DNA from: Prevotella sp. UBA2725
GTDB taxonomy: Bacteria > Bacteroidota > Bacteroidia > Bacteroidales > Bacteroidaceae
Length of the DNA stretch: 23,532 nt
Direction of reading: 5' to 3'
Assembly (NCBI GenBank): GCA_002353825.1
Contig: DEKJ01000060.1
Coordinates: forward strand, 1-23,532
The position numbers and the translations under genes are program-made. Under the pieces are notes generated by a model. It was not told where the DNA came from and did not search any database. It was given only the letters and a program-made list of their open reading frames with translations. Each line of letters opens with the position of its first letter. The stretch's first letter is position 1. Below are positions 1 to 8,113 of the stretch, piece after piece.

Positions 1-48
1 CAATTTTTCAACCGTACAGGTCGGGATTATTTTTGATTTTTGCACCTA

Positions 49-79
49 CAAAGGTAACGCTTTTTCTTTGATTTTCAAA
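49..79 (-). promoter_or_regulatory. Bacteroidota-type promoter firing leftward out of the window
   Basis: Read on the minus strand, TTTG (76-79) is followed after exactly 19 bases by TACCTTTG (49-56). This matches the Bacteroidota -33 and -7 consensus TTTG-N19-TAnnTTTG. Transcription would start near base 42 and run leftward, so an unseen gene probably begins just left of the window, divergent from the esterase at 1452. The match is seen in the sequence; promoter activity is inferred. Confidence 0.6.
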
Positions 80-122
80 GGATTAGCGTTACTATTTTTC
101 TTTTTTGTGAAATCAGCATAAA

Positions 123-140
123 CACTAGTGTCCACTAAAA
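123..140 (+). repeat. IS left terminal inverted repeat
   Basis: CACTAGTGTCCACTAAAA, perfectly complementary to the right end at 1425-1442. Bases 123-130 form the palindrome CACTAGTG. Confidence 0.88.
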
Positions 141-216
141 TCGCTTAACATTCGCTCTAAGTAATTGTGTTATAGAAAAATACAACGAAAATTTCACTCT
201 ATGGGTTAGAAATGGC

Positions 217-224
217 TAACTTTG
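217..224 (+). promoter_or_regulatory. Putative -7 box of the transposase promoter
   Basis: TAACTTTG matches the Bacteroidota -7 consensus TAnnTTTG. A -33-like TTTC lies at 192-195, 21 bases upstream. Transcription would begin near 231, so the TTG at 222 cannot be the start codon and the ATG at 258 is favoured. Confidence 0.5.
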
Positions 225-257
225 CAGAAAGTAATAATCTGTAAGCGTCCATGCCCC

Positions 258-1430
258 ATGAACCAAGGAAAATACATCTTTAGTCAGTTGACGGATTTTC
301 TCCCCAAAACGAAGTTTGATTGGCTTGTCAAAAAATATCAAGGTAATAAGTACGTGAAGAAGTTCACTTGTTGGAATCATCTGCTGGTCATGATCTTTGC
401 TCAGCTTACTCAGCGCGAGAGTCTTCGAGATCTCATCTCTACTCTTAATGCTCATAAATCCAAGTTCAATAGACTCGGATTCGGAGAGTCAGTGACGAGG
501 AGCAACCTCTCAAAAGCCAACGAACAACGTGAAGCAAGAATATTTGAAGAGTTGGCATATGATCTCGTTAAAGAAGCGAGGGATCTTCGAATCGGTACTA
601 TATCAGAGGACTTCTTCTATAATGGTAATGTCTTTGCATTTGATTCGACGACCATATCTCTTTGCCTTCAGGTATTTTGGTGGAGTAGACTTCATCATGA
701 CAAAGGGGGAGTGAAAATGCATACTCTCTATGATGTAAAGACGGATATACCGTCATTCTTTGTCATTACGAATGGAGATATCCATGATTCCAAGGTCATG
801 CATATGATTCCTTATGAGCAAGGAGCATTGTACATCTTTGATAGAGGGTATATGGACACGAGTCGTCTGAGTCTAATCAATAAGATTGGAGCCTTTTTTG
901 TTGTGAGGGAAAAGCATTCTATGGTATATGAGGTTGTGGATGACAAGAACTACAAAAATCCCAAGACAGGGGTTATGGCTGATCAATTGATTAAGTTTTC
1001 TGGTGCTGTCACTAAGAAGAACTATCCTGATATCATACGTAGAATAGTCTTCTATGATGCAGAAGGAAACAGAACATTCGTATTCTATACTAACAATATG
1101 AGCTTGTCAGCTGAAGATATTGCGCTGGCTTATAAATATAGATGGCGCGTGGAGCTTTTCTTCAAATGGATCAAGCAACACCTTCATGTGAAAGAATTCT
1201 ATGGTACTACCGAGAATGCTGTAAAGATACAGCTTTACTCTGCTATCATCGCATATTGTCTGGTTGCAATAGTTGAACGTAAAATGAAATTAGATATGGA
1301 TATCTACGAGATGTTAAGAATTTTATCAATCTCTCTGTTGGAGCGTATGCCCTTGCGGGAATTGCTAACAGAAGAAGAACCAACCCCTGACTTACAATCT
1401 GTAAGGCAATTAAGTATTAAATTCTTTTAG
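258..1430 (+). CDS. IS4-family transposase (DUF4372-type N-terminus, DDE domain)
   Basis: This 390-residue protein would cut and paste the surrounding insertion sequence. The N-terminal segment (about 1-75, starting MNQGKYIFSQL) matches the DUF4372 region that precedes the catalytic domain in Bacteroidota IS4-group transposases. The DDE residues read from the sequence are Asp129 (FAFDSTT), Asp195 (IFDRGY) and Glu299 in the YREK-like stretch YRWRVELFFKWIKQ. The length is usual for the group and no frameshift is visible, so it is probably active. The ATG at 258 is chosen because an upstream TTG at 222 overlaps the putative -7 box and because family members begin MNQGKY. The stop codon is embedded in the right terminal repeat. 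Confidence 0.92.
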   Translation: MNQGKYIFSQLTDFLPKTKFDWLVKKYQGNKYVKKFTCWNHLLVMIFAQLTQRESLRDLISTLNAHKSKFNRLGFGESVTRSNLSKANEQREARIFEELAYDLVKEARDLRIGTISEDFFYNGNVFAFDSTTISLCLQVFWWSRLHHDKGGVKMHTLYDVKTDIPSFFVITNGDIHDSKVMHMIPYEQGALYIFDRGYMDTSRLSLINKIGAFFVVREKHSMVYEVVDDKNYKNPKTGVMADQLIKFSGAVTKKNYPDIIRRIVFYDAEGNRTFVFYTNNMSLSAEDIALAYKYRWRVELFFKWIKQHLHVKEFYGTTENAVKIQLYSAIIAYCLVAIVERKMKLDMDIYEMLRILSISLLERMPLRELLTEEEPTPDLQSVRQLSIKFF

Positions 1431-1442
1431 TGGACACTAGTG
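1425..1442 (+). repeat. IS right terminal inverted repeat
   Basis: TTTTAGTGGACACTAGTG, the perfect complement of 123-140. It contains the transposase stop codon and ends 9 bases before the ATG of the next gene. Confidence 0.88.
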
Positions 1443-1451
1443 AAACGGAAT

Positions 1452-2396
1452 ATGAAAAAGATAAGTATTCTCATGGCGCTCCTGGCATTCTGCAGCATCA
1501 GCGCATTCTCTGTAAACGTAACCCCGCTCACCAATGAGCAAGTGATCAATCTCTATGATGGCCCAGCTCCGGGGATGGAGGGCGTCAAGGATGAGGAGTA
1601 TTCCATTCAGGACGGAACCATTCTCTTGGGTGTCGTCAAGCCCACGCTGAAGGTGTTCCTCCCCGAGCCGTCAGTACGCAAGAATGTTGCTATGGTGGTC
1701 TGCCCTGGCGGTGGCATGTGCCTGCTTTCCTATAAGGAAGAGGGCGAGGATGTAGCTCGTGCGCTCGCCAAGCAGGGCATCACCGCCTTCGTGCTGAAAT
1801 ATCGTCTCGAGCCGATCTATAATGATAAAGGCGGACGTGCCAGCAACTTCGGAGAGGTGATGATGGCTGTCGTCAAGCAGTTTGATAAGTCTAAGGAAGC
1901 ATTCGCGAAGGACCACCCCGGCAAGCTGCCGCTGACGTCCATCCTCTGCCAGAATGTGCCAGCTTCGAAGTATGCGTTTGCCGATGCCACCAAGGCCATG
2001 CAGCTGGTGCGCAGTCATGCTCATGAGTGGCAATTCGATAAGGTGGGCATCATGGGCTTCTCGGCCGGTGCTGTCACCACGACTTACATCATGCTCAACC
2101 ACGACGATAGCTCGCGTCCCGACTTTGCTGGTGTCATCTATGGCGGATGGGATGTTCCGCAAGTGCCGGCCGACGCTTGCCCGCTCTACATGTGCTCGCC
2201 CGTCAACGACGCCTTCCAGCCAGTGGAGACGCAGAACCTCTTCAATGCCTGGCGCGAAGCAAAGAAGCCCGTCGAGCTCCACTATTATCAGAAAGCCGTC
2301 CACGGATATGGCGTAAAAACCACTGGCGCTGCCGTTGACCTCTGGTTCGACTCCATGATTGCTTTTATGAAGGACACAAAATTCTTGCCGAAATAA
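1452..2396 (+). CDS. Secreted alpha/beta-hydrolase, carbohydrate-esterase-like
   Basis: A 314-residue protein with an export signal at about 1-20 (MKKISILMALLAFCSISAFS), so periplasmic or surface located. It has the alpha/beta-hydrolase layout: oxyanion-hole segment CPGGG (84-88), nucleophile elbow GFSAG with Ser204, probable Asp253 (VNDAF) and His284 (VHGYG). This pattern is typical of the BD-FAE, acetylxylan and feruloyl esterase relatives found in Bacteroidota glycan loci, so removal of an acyl group from a glycan is the likely job; the substrate is not readable from sequence. The start is the ATG at 1452; an in-frame GTG at 1440 lies in the IS end. The insertion sequence has cut the gene off from its original upstream DNA, so expression may now depend on read-through from the transposase. 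It converges on the 2497-3438 gene. Confidence 0.82.
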   Translation: MKKISILMALLAFCSISAFSVNVTPLTNEQVINLYDGPAPGMEGVKDEEYSIQDGTILLGVVKPTLKVFLPEPSVRKNVAMVVCPGGGMCLLSYKEEGEDVARALAKQGITAFVLKYRLEPIYNDKGGRASNFGEVMMAVVKQFDKSKEAFAKDHPGKLPLTSILCQNVPASKYAFADATKAMQLVRSHAHEWQFDKVGIMGFSAGAVTTTYIMLNHDDSSRPDFAGVIYGGWDVPQVPADACPLYMCSPVNDAFQPVETQNLFNAWREAKKPVELHYYQKAVHGYGVKTTGAAVDLWFDSMIAFMKDTKFLPK

Positions 2397-2434
2397 GAGG
2401 CTTCATCATAGGTTTTAGTTATTTATTAAATGCG

Positions 2435-2468
2435 AACGGCTGCACCACGTTGATGTGGTGCAGCCGTT
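2435..2468. terminator. Strong bidirectional terminator hairpin
   Basis: A perfect 14-bp stem, AACGGCTGCACCAC (2435-2448) and its complement (2455-2468), encloses the 6-base loop GTTGAT. It lies between two convergent genes. T-rich sequence follows on the plus strand and AT-rich sequence on the minus side, so it can serve both transcripts. Confidence 0.82.
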
Positions 2469-2496
2469 GTCTTTCCTCTGTTGCTCCTGAAGGATA

Positions 2497-3438
2497 TTAT
2501 TTGAGATCAACATCCTGCCATCGGCTGTTATGTAGGATTTCAGGATTCTGACCAAAGAAACAGGTTCCTGCCTCTTTGTCGCCCATGAGATAATAACGCA
2601 TCCAAGCTACGAGGTAGGGTTCACTCTCCCGAAGATTGGCACCATGATCCTTGTCAGGGTTGGCAATACGAGCCAGAATGACAGTGTTCTGTGGATGGCG
2701 GCTGCGAATGTCTTTTTTCATCTTTCGCATGTCCTTGATGTCGCAGATGCGGTTGCCCTTGCCGTCATCTGCATCGTGGAGGATTCCTTTCGTGTCGCTC
2801 ATGCACATGATGGCAATTGGAATGTTCACTTTTGTGATGTTATAGCTAAACTTCAAGGCATCTATAGCCAGTTGCAGATGGGTGGGACTCTGAGAATAAG
2901 CTGCCTTGTACACATAACTGTTCTGCCATGCTGTTATGGCATTGAAGACACCGGCACCGCCCTGAGAGTGACCTGCCACACCAATGTTATTCGTATCGAC
3001 ATGTCCATAGAACAGGCTTCCTTTGCGCTGGTTCTCTTTGAGCATGAAGTCGAGGGTCAGGGCTGATGACTTGCCGTTGCCACTCGATTTGTCCATATTG
3101 CCAGCTGCGATAAATCCCCATGAGGCCAGATGCTGAAAGATGTACGGATACTTATCGTGGGTCCAGCCAGTGCCATTGACAAGCACTACCATGGGGTATT
3201 TCTTCCCCGGATGCTGTGCCATATCAGCTGGATACCATATCTTGTAGGTGCCGATGCATTCCTCTGAACTTTTCTGCTCGAATGTGGCGGTCTTGTTAGG
3301 TCCCCACTGAAGATACTTATTCTCAAGGGGAGCATCAACCTTCCCTACGAGTTGCTGCCAGTTGTCGGCAGTCACGCACGATGCCACTACCATGCTGGTC
3401 AATGACATAGCTATAAAAGATAGAAACAGTTTTTTCAT
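2497..3438 (-). CDS. Alpha/beta-hydrolase lipoprotein
   Basis: A 313-residue serine hydrolase. The N-terminus ends in a lipobox (VAS-Cys21), suggesting a lipid-anchored envelope protein. The nucleophile elbow is GHSQGG with Ser158, and a late KDHG supplies the probable catalytic His265. The segment VLVNGTGW (85-92) is placed like the oxyanion-hole strand. The motif set resembles the chlorophyllase, dienelactone hydrolase and cutinase-like groups of alpha/beta-hydrolases. The precise reaction is not determinable; an ester on a plant glycan or glycoside is inferred from context. It lies 26 bases downstream of the GH106 gene and should be co-transcribed with it. Transcription should end at the 2435-2468 hairpin. 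Confidence 0.8.
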   Translation of the reverse strand: MKKLFLSFIAMSLTSMVVASCVTADNWQQLVGKVDAPLENKYLQWGPNKTATFEQKSSEECIGTYKIWYPADMAQHPGKKYPMVVLVNGTGWTHDKYPYIFQHLASWGFIAAGNMDKSSGNGKSSALTLDFMLKENQRKGSLFYGHVDTNNIGVAGHSQGGAGVFNAITAWQNSYVYKAAYSQSPTHLQLAIDALKFSYNITKVNIPIAIMCMSDTKGILHDADDGKGNRICDIKDMRKMKKDIRSRHPQNTVILARIANPDKDHGANLRESEPYLVAWMRYYLMGDKEAGTCFFGQNPEILHNSRWQDVDLK

Positions 3439-3464
3439 TGTTGTTTTTGATGATTAAGTTGAAT

Positions 3465-6400
3465 TTATTTCTTTGATAATGGAAGCTCTTTTACCTGCAA
3501 TATTCTCACGGGGCCAAGAAGACCTGATGGAAGCAGTGGCCCATCAGCCTTGTAGTAAGGCTCGGAAGCATCCACCCAAGCAATAGGATGTGCGCAGTCT
3601 GGTTGTACGTCACCGATGAGGCGGTTTACCCATCGGTTTGCAACCTTTACCTCAAGGCGATTGTCACCCTTGCGTAGTGCCGTGGAAATATCGATTCGGT
3701 AGGGAGACCGCCAGACAATGCCTAAACACTGCCCGTTGAGCCACACCTCAGCCATGTCAGCCACATCGCCCAGGTCGAGCCAGAGATGCTTCATGTTGCT
3801 GTGCTTCCACCGGAAACTGTTGCTGTAGGTAGCAATGCCTGAGAAGTATTTGATGCCAGGCTCTTCGAGCGATGAGAGCGATACAAGGCTATCGATTGTT
3901 GTCGTCGCAGGCGCGCCACGGTGCTCTTGGAAAGCCACCTTCCAGGGAGTGGAAAGGCGTAGCACCTCTTGTTCCTGGGTTGCAGGTCTCTCATAGACGT
4001 CTTCGCTTGTTGGCTCAGTGGCGACGATGAAGCAAGCATCATCTTTTTTCATGCGCATTGTCACCATAGTGCGATTATCACTCATCGTATAGCTGACGGG
4101 GTCCACTGCGCCAGTCTCTGGATTGAAGCACAGTGGCAGTCTGCCGCTCATCTTCATGGACACGGTCACCGTTTGTGCCTCCCCAGCGGTTTTGCTCAGC
4201 CAGTAGATGTTGCCACCCTGTGGCAGACGACGATGTCTGAAGGTCACAGTGCTGTCGCTGCTGATGAAATCGGGTTGAAGATCGGCGCTACGGATAGCTT
4301 CGCTGAGAGAGTGTGTCGTGCTGACATTGGATCGGCCTTTATGCCAGACATCGTCTACAAGTCGTTGGAACTCTTGTGGATCATCGCCCAGGCCATAAGG
4401 CTGTTTGGGTTCATAGCCAGCAATAGGCACACCTGCCAATACCAGTTGATGAATCTTACGGAGCACAGGTATGGACATATATGTCATATTCTTGTCGAGC
4501 CATAACAAGTGATAACGAGCTCCACTAGGGGCCACAAGGTCACTATCAACTGCCTTTATATCATTCGCCAAACCATTCGCACTGATAAAATCATACTCGT
4601 AGCCAGCAGGAACGGCGGGTAACTTGTTGGCATAGAGATTGGTTATATTATTGTCTTCTCCATAGTAGACTAAGATGTCCGCCACGTTTTGTCCCTGCTG
4701 GAGCATGTAGCTTGAGCGACTGAGATAGCTGATCCATGGCGCTGCCATCTCGGCCCAGGTGTCGTGGCGGTTGAACCATTGTCCTGTCATCATCAGACTA
4801 AAGCCTGGCTGCAGACTGTCGAGTGGTTGGTGGGCGCTCTCGTGGATGACGAAACGATTGATGCCCTGTTTCATCATGCGGTCGGCTGTCCACTTGAGGT
4901 CTTTCGGCGTGAAGCCGTAACCATGCCCGAGGTCGGTAAACGACTCGGCGGCAGCGATGTTCTGACCATAGATGTGTGCCACTGATGAAGACTCTCGGTC
5001 GTCGGAAAGGAAATGGAAGGCATCGCCCTGCTTGCTGCCGGGCATCCACATCGCCGACATGGGTATCTGTGACGTGCGCTTTACGTCCATGCCATCAGCG
5101 AGATAGGCTCGCCCACTTTCATGCGACTCAGAGTAGCGGCCTTTCAGCCCATATTGTTGCGTGAGAGTCGTCAATTGGTCGTAGTTGGCGGTGATAAGGC
5201 TACCGATGGTTGCCCGCCAGTCGCGCAAGAAAGCATCGCTGGCCTCAGGGCTATCGATGACCATACCTGTCAGCACAGGCATCCAAGGGTATAGCTCGTA
5301 GCCATTGCGCTGTCGGAACGCTACCGCCATCAGTGGCGTCCAGTTTTGCATGCCTGCTTCATAGCTGTCGGTGAGCATGTAGCGAATGGTCTTGCCCATG
5401 GCGTCGCCTGAAGCCTGATGCATCATGTCGAGATCGTGAGTGATGTAGTTGCGGAAAGCCGTTGGGTCGAGTTTGTCCACTTCCAGACCAGTGGCATCAG
5501 CCGGAGCAGGATGATTCTTCTTACCCGTGAGCGAATAACCGAAGCGGAAGATGCGCCAACGGCCTGCAGGAGCATCCCAGACAAGATGTCCCAGACTGTC
5601 AACATGGCTGGTGATGTCTATAACATCTGCGGTGCTGGCAAAGCGTTCTGCAAGCGAAGACATGGATGGTGCGCCAGCAAGCGTAGAATAGCCGGCCTTA
5701 TACTCCGACTGGTTGACAACAGAGCATGTAGAGAGATCGAACTCGGCTACCTGTGTAGCCTGTGGTGCAGACTGAGATGTTCCCCAAAGAAAGCCAAATG
5801 CTTTAGGGTTGTCGATCTTTAGTCGAAAGTAGCGGGCCGTGGTGGCTGGCAGCGAACGGGTCTGCATAACACCGACGTAAAGCCCCAACTGCTGTACTTC
5901 GTGGAAGTTTTTCCCGTCGTTGCTGGCTTCGAGCACACAGTGACCAGCAATGTTGCCAAAGAGCGTGCTGGACAGTGAGACGATAGCCAGACGCATGCCA
6001 CGAATGGTGACGGGCTGGGGGAAAGCATACTGCAACCAACAGTAGCCATCGGGGCCATTGCTTAATGGACGTGACGTGACGGCATCGCCATCAGTAAGTT
6101 GTTGCAGTGTGAAGGTGCCACTGCTGCTGGTCAGCGTGGGATGAAGGTCGGCCAGCGAACACTCTTCGTCGGGCATCCTGACAGCAAGCACATTGATATT
6201 GCGGTAAAAGGACAAAGGCTTCCAGTCAGTGCCATAGAGATCGTCACCCAGTGGCATGTTCTGGTAGGGACCAGCCATTGTGTAGGCTGATGGGAGTTGA
6301 AGGTCTATTTTCCTCCCGCCGTTGACAACGGTCTGTCGCCAGACGAGTTTTTTCATGGCGTCAGCCTCAGAAACCCAGGGACCGCCAGTGGCGCTCCACC

Positions 6401-6761
6401 CAGGTGCGCTGGCGATGGTCACCTCCATGTCTAACGAATCGGCAAGCCCCATGGCGTAACGAAAGGCGTGTTGCCATTCGGGGTGCATGTAGCTCAGTCG
6501 ATGGGCAACCATGACAGGAGTCTGTGACGTTCCAGCATCAAACTGATGGAATCCGCCCAAACCGATGCGGTGCATCCACTCCAGATCTTTGCGGATGCCA
6601 TCTTCAGTGATGTTGCCGTTCATCCAGTGCCACCACACTTGTGGACGTGCACTTTGTGGTGGTGTCTGGAAACTCTTTGAGAGATTTGCAGGCTGGGGAA
6701 AGACTTCGATAGCTACAAAGGTGCAAGAAGTCAATAATAGTCGGAATAGTTGTTGTCTCAT
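3465..6761 (-). CDS. GH106 alpha-L-rhamnosidase
   Basis: A 1098-residue exported glycoside hydrolase. The N-terminal signature RPQVWWHWMNGNITEDGIRK (about 39-58), followed by GLGGFHQFD, marks the GH106 family, whose characterised members remove terminal alpha-L-rhamnose from plant polysaccharides with inversion. The full family length is present: a catalytic domain over roughly the first two thirds, and C-terminal beta-sandwich modules including a GH2-like sugar-binding fold (WLDLGDVADMAEVWLNGQ, around residue 975). The N-terminus is a signal sequence; LLTSC fits a lipobox at Cys13, so it may be a lipoprotein. The ATG at 6761 is preferred to an in-frame TTG at 6782 because that TTG lies in the putative -7 box. 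It is the first gene of a minus-strand pair with the 2497-3438 hydrolase. Confidence 0.9.
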   Translation of the reverse strand: MRQQLFRLLLTSCTFVAIEVFPQPANLSKSFQTPPQSARPQVWWHWMNGNITEDGIRKDLEWMHRIGLGGFHQFDAGTSQTPVMVAHRLSYMHPEWQHAFRYAMGLADSLDMEVTIASAPGWSATGGPWVSEADAMKKLVWRQTVVNGGRKIDLQLPSAYTMAGPYQNMPLGDDLYGTDWKPLSFYRNINVLAVRMPDEECSLADLHPTLTSSSGTFTLQQLTDGDAVTSRPLSNGPDGYCWLQYAFPQPVTIRGMRLAIVSLSSTLFGNIAGHCVLEASNDGKNFHEVQQLGLYVGVMQTRSLPATTARYFRLKIDNPKAFGFLWGTSQSAPQATQVAEFDLSTCSVVNQSEYKAGYSTLAGAPSMSSLAERFASTADVIDITSHVDSLGHLVWDAPAGRWRIFRFGYSLTGKKNHPAPADATGLEVDKLDPTAFRNYITHDLDMMHQASGDAMGKTIRYMLTDSYEAGMQNWTPLMAVAFRQRNGYELYPWMPVLTGMVIDSPEASDAFLRDWRATIGSLITANYDQLTTLTQQYGLKGRYSESHESGRAYLADGMDVKRTSQIPMSAMWMPGSKQGDAFHFLSDDRESSSVAHIYGQNIAAAESFTDLGHGYGFTPKDLKWTADRMMKQGINRFVIHESAHQPLDSLQPGFSLMMTGQWFNRHDTWAEMAAPWISYLSRSSYMLQQGQNVADILVYYGEDNNITNLYANKLPAVPAGYEYDFISANGLANDIKAVDSDLVAPSGARYHLLWLDKNMTYMSIPVLRKIHQLVLAGVPIAGYEPKQPYGLGDDPQEFQRLVDDVWHKGRSNVSTTHSLSEAIRSADLQPDFISSDSTVTFRHRRLPQGGNIYWLSKTAGEAQTVTVSMKMSGRLPLCFNPETGAVDPVSYTMSDNRTMVTMRMKKDDACFIVATEPTSEDVYERPATQEQEVLRLSTPWKVAFQEHRGAPATTTIDSLVSLSSLEEPGIKYFSGIATYSNSFRWKHSNMKHLWLDLGDVADMAEVWLNGQCLGIVWRSPYRIDISTALRKGDNRLEVKVANRWVNRLIGDVQPDCAHPIAWVDASEPYYKADGPLLPSGLLGPVRILQVKELPLSKK

Positions 6762-6779
6762 TGTAGAACCTCTTTTTTG

Positions 6780-6787
6780 CAAAGATA
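6780..6787 (-). promoter_or_regulatory. -7 box for the GH106 operon
   Basis: Read on the minus strand the box is TATCTTTG, matching TAnnTTTG. A partial -33 element, ATTGT, lies about 19-20 bases upstream (6807-6811). Transcription would start near 6773, giving a leader of roughly a dozen bases before the ATG at 6761. Confidence 0.6.
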
Positions 6788-6854
6788 GTGTTTTTAATTA
6801 TAATGTACAATACGCTTGCTGGGGCTTTGAGCAAATGGTATAATATTCAACGAG

Positions 6855-6866
6855 ATTGTTAACAAT
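6855..6866. promoter_or_regulatory. 12-bp perfect palindrome, possible operator
   Basis: ATTGTTAACAAT reads the same on both strands and lies between the two divergent -7 boxes. A dimeric regulator could bind here, but no regulator gene is in the window and the site is AT-rich, so chance is possible. Confidence 0.3.
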
Positions 6867-6914
6867 ATGCTGAAATAGCTTGACGACGCTTGCCCAGGAT
6901 GATTTATTTGCCAT

Positions 6915-7139
6915 ATGTGTGATGATTATGCTATTTGTTTCCACAGTGTATGCCACTTGAATTTTATTCTTATCTTTGCACAAAAAATAACCAATTACAA
7001 TATAAAACATCAACTTAATAAACGAGTCCTGACGGCGACAGCTATCGTCGTTCTTGGTTTTGTAGCAGGCCGTCTTACGGTCCGCTTCTTGTTAAACATG
7101 CTACTTGGTGGCACGATGATTGGAGGAAATATCTTATGA
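6915..7139 (+). CDS. Possible small membrane peptide (start uncertain)
   Basis: This open frame has a convincing hydrophobic segment near its end (TATAIVVLGFVAGRL, then FLLNMLLGG) and finishes in a TGA that overlaps the ATG of the next gene as ATGA, the classic sign of translational coupling. The only early ATG, at 6915, lies upstream of the putative -7 box at 6971-6978, so if that promoter is real translation must begin at a non-ATG codon such as the CTG at 7029, or at the ATG at 7098. It may be a real small gene with an unusual start, a remnant, or just a leader. No family is recognised. Confidence 0.3.
   Translation: MCDDYAICFHSVCHLNFILIFAQKITNYNIKHQLNKRVLTATAIVVLGFVAGRLTVRFLLNMLLGGTMIGGNIL
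6971..6978 (+). promoter_or_regulatory. -7 box for the plus-strand operon
   Basis: TATCTTTG matches the Bacteroidota -7 consensus. No good TTTG is found 19-21 bases upstream, so the promoter may need an activator. It is the only well-placed -7 box before the gene at 7136. Confidence 0.5.
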
Positions 7140-8101
7140 AAACGGAAACAAAAAAGCGTCTGTACTTTGTGCTGCTAGGTGTTGCACTGTTCATCATCTC
7201 ATTTCTTGCAGGTGCAGCCTCACGCATGTCCTCTATATCTATAGACAAGAAGTTTCGTGTGGAATGGAATGACAACGTCGGACGGAAGATTACCGACTTG
7301 AGCTACGGGAAGGGCTCTGAAAACAAGTTTGACCTCTATCTGCCAGCAGATAACAAGCGAAAGGCTTATGGCCTTGTGGTCTACATTCATCCTGGAGGCT
7401 TTACCAGTGGAGACAAGGCGGACGACAAAGAACTGCTTCAATGGCTCTGCTCCAAGGGTTATGTGGCAGCCAGTATCAATTACACTCTCGCGACGGAGAA
7501 GAATCCTGGAGCAAATGTCTATACACAGTCGATGGATATACGAAGAGCCATGCCTGTTGTTGTGAAAGAAGCTCGCAAGCATGGCTACAACATCACAGAA
7601 ATGGCCATAGGTGGTGGCTCTGCTGGTGGCACATTGGCTATGCTGTATGCTTACCGCGACGCTACCACGTCGCCAATCCCAGTGAAAATGCTCTTCGAAT
7701 GTGTTGGGCCGTCAAGCTTTTATTCCGAGGACTGGACGCCGTATGGTACCGACAAGGATCCCAAGGCTGCTGCAGGCCTGTTCTCGATGCTACTTGGCAA
7801 GAAGATCAACCCCAACCTGTTTGGCACGGCAGCGTACGACTCCATCATGAAGCCTATCTCCGCTTACATGTGGGTTGACAGCTTATCAGTGCCTACGGTG
7901 TGTGCCTATGGTTCTTACGACAAAGTGTGCCCTTTCCTATCGTCTCGCCATCTCATCAAAGCGCTGAAGGACAATCATGTGCCTTTTCAGTATTTTGAGG
8001 CCACACACTCCGGACATGGACTGCAAAATGACACTGATGTCTATGCAGCCTATATGCAAACTGTTAGCGATTGGCTTGATAAGTACTTACCCATACAATA
8101 A
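7136..8101 (+). CDS. Exported alpha/beta-hydrolase (BD-FAE/esterase-lipase type)
   Basis: A 321-residue protein with a positively charged N-terminus and a hydrophobic stretch at about 9-28, a signal or anchor to the envelope. It carries the HPGG oxyanion-hole motif (85-88), the nucleophile elbow GGGSAGG with Ser162, a probable acid Asp262 (GSYDKVCP) and His294 in HSGHG. HxGG with GxSAG is characteristic of the hormone-sensitive-lipase and BD-FAE type esterases, which deacylate plant sugars in other species. It is likely to act as a deacylase ahead of the rhamnosidase encoded 12 bases downstream. It is the first clear gene of the plus-strand operon. Confidence 0.82.
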   Translation: MKTETKKRLYFVLLGVALFIISFLAGAASRMSSISIDKKFRVEWNDNVGRKITDLSYGKGSENKFDLYLPADNKRKAYGLVVYIHPGGFTSGDKADDKELLQWLCSKGYVAASINYTLATEKNPGANVYTQSMDIRRAMPVVVKEARKHGYNITEMAIGGGSAGGTLAMLYAYRDATTSPIPVKMLFECVGPSSFYSEDWTPYGTDKDPKAAAGLFSMLLGKKINPNLFGTAAYDSIMKPISAYMWVDSLSVPTVCAYGSYDKVCPFLSSRHLIKALKDNHVPFQYFEATHSGHGLQNDTDVYAAYMQTVSDWLDKYLPIQ

Positions 8102-8113
8102 TCTTATTATAGA

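Larger units (their letters stand above)
123..1442 (+). mobile_element. Complete IS4-family insertion sequence
   Basis: The element is about 1.32 kb and holds one transposase gene. Its ends are a perfect 18-bp inverted repeat, CACTAGTGTCCACTAAAA at 123-140 and the complement at 1425-1442. The transposase stop codon lies inside the right repeat. The outer 8 bases, CACTAGTG, are themselves a palindrome, so they are also a direct repeat and could be target duplication rather than IS tip; the exact boundary is therefore uncertain by 8 bases per side. The element looks intact and is AT-richer than the carbohydrate genes beside it, consistent with recent arrival. It sits 9 bases upstream of the esterase start. 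Confidence 0.88.
6762..7135. other. Divergent promoter region between the two rhamnosidase operons
   Basis: This 374-base AT-rich stretch separates oppositely transcribed operons. It holds a leftward -7 box (6780-6787), a rightward -7 box (6971-6978), a perfect 12-bp palindrome ATTGTTAACAAT (6855-6866) and, from about 6979, a reading frame that could encode a small membrane peptide. No RNA gene is seen. Confidence 0.7.

Noticed and set aside
67..100. Plus-strand promoter TTTG...TATTTTTC as the original esterase promoter
   Set aside because: The spacing of 22 bases and the C in place of the final G make it a poor match, and the IS now separates it from the gene.
1671..2303. 210-residue minus-strand open frame opposite the esterase
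   Set aside because: It is antisense to a gene with a complete catalytic motif set and a signal peptide, and its own translation shows no recognisable domain.
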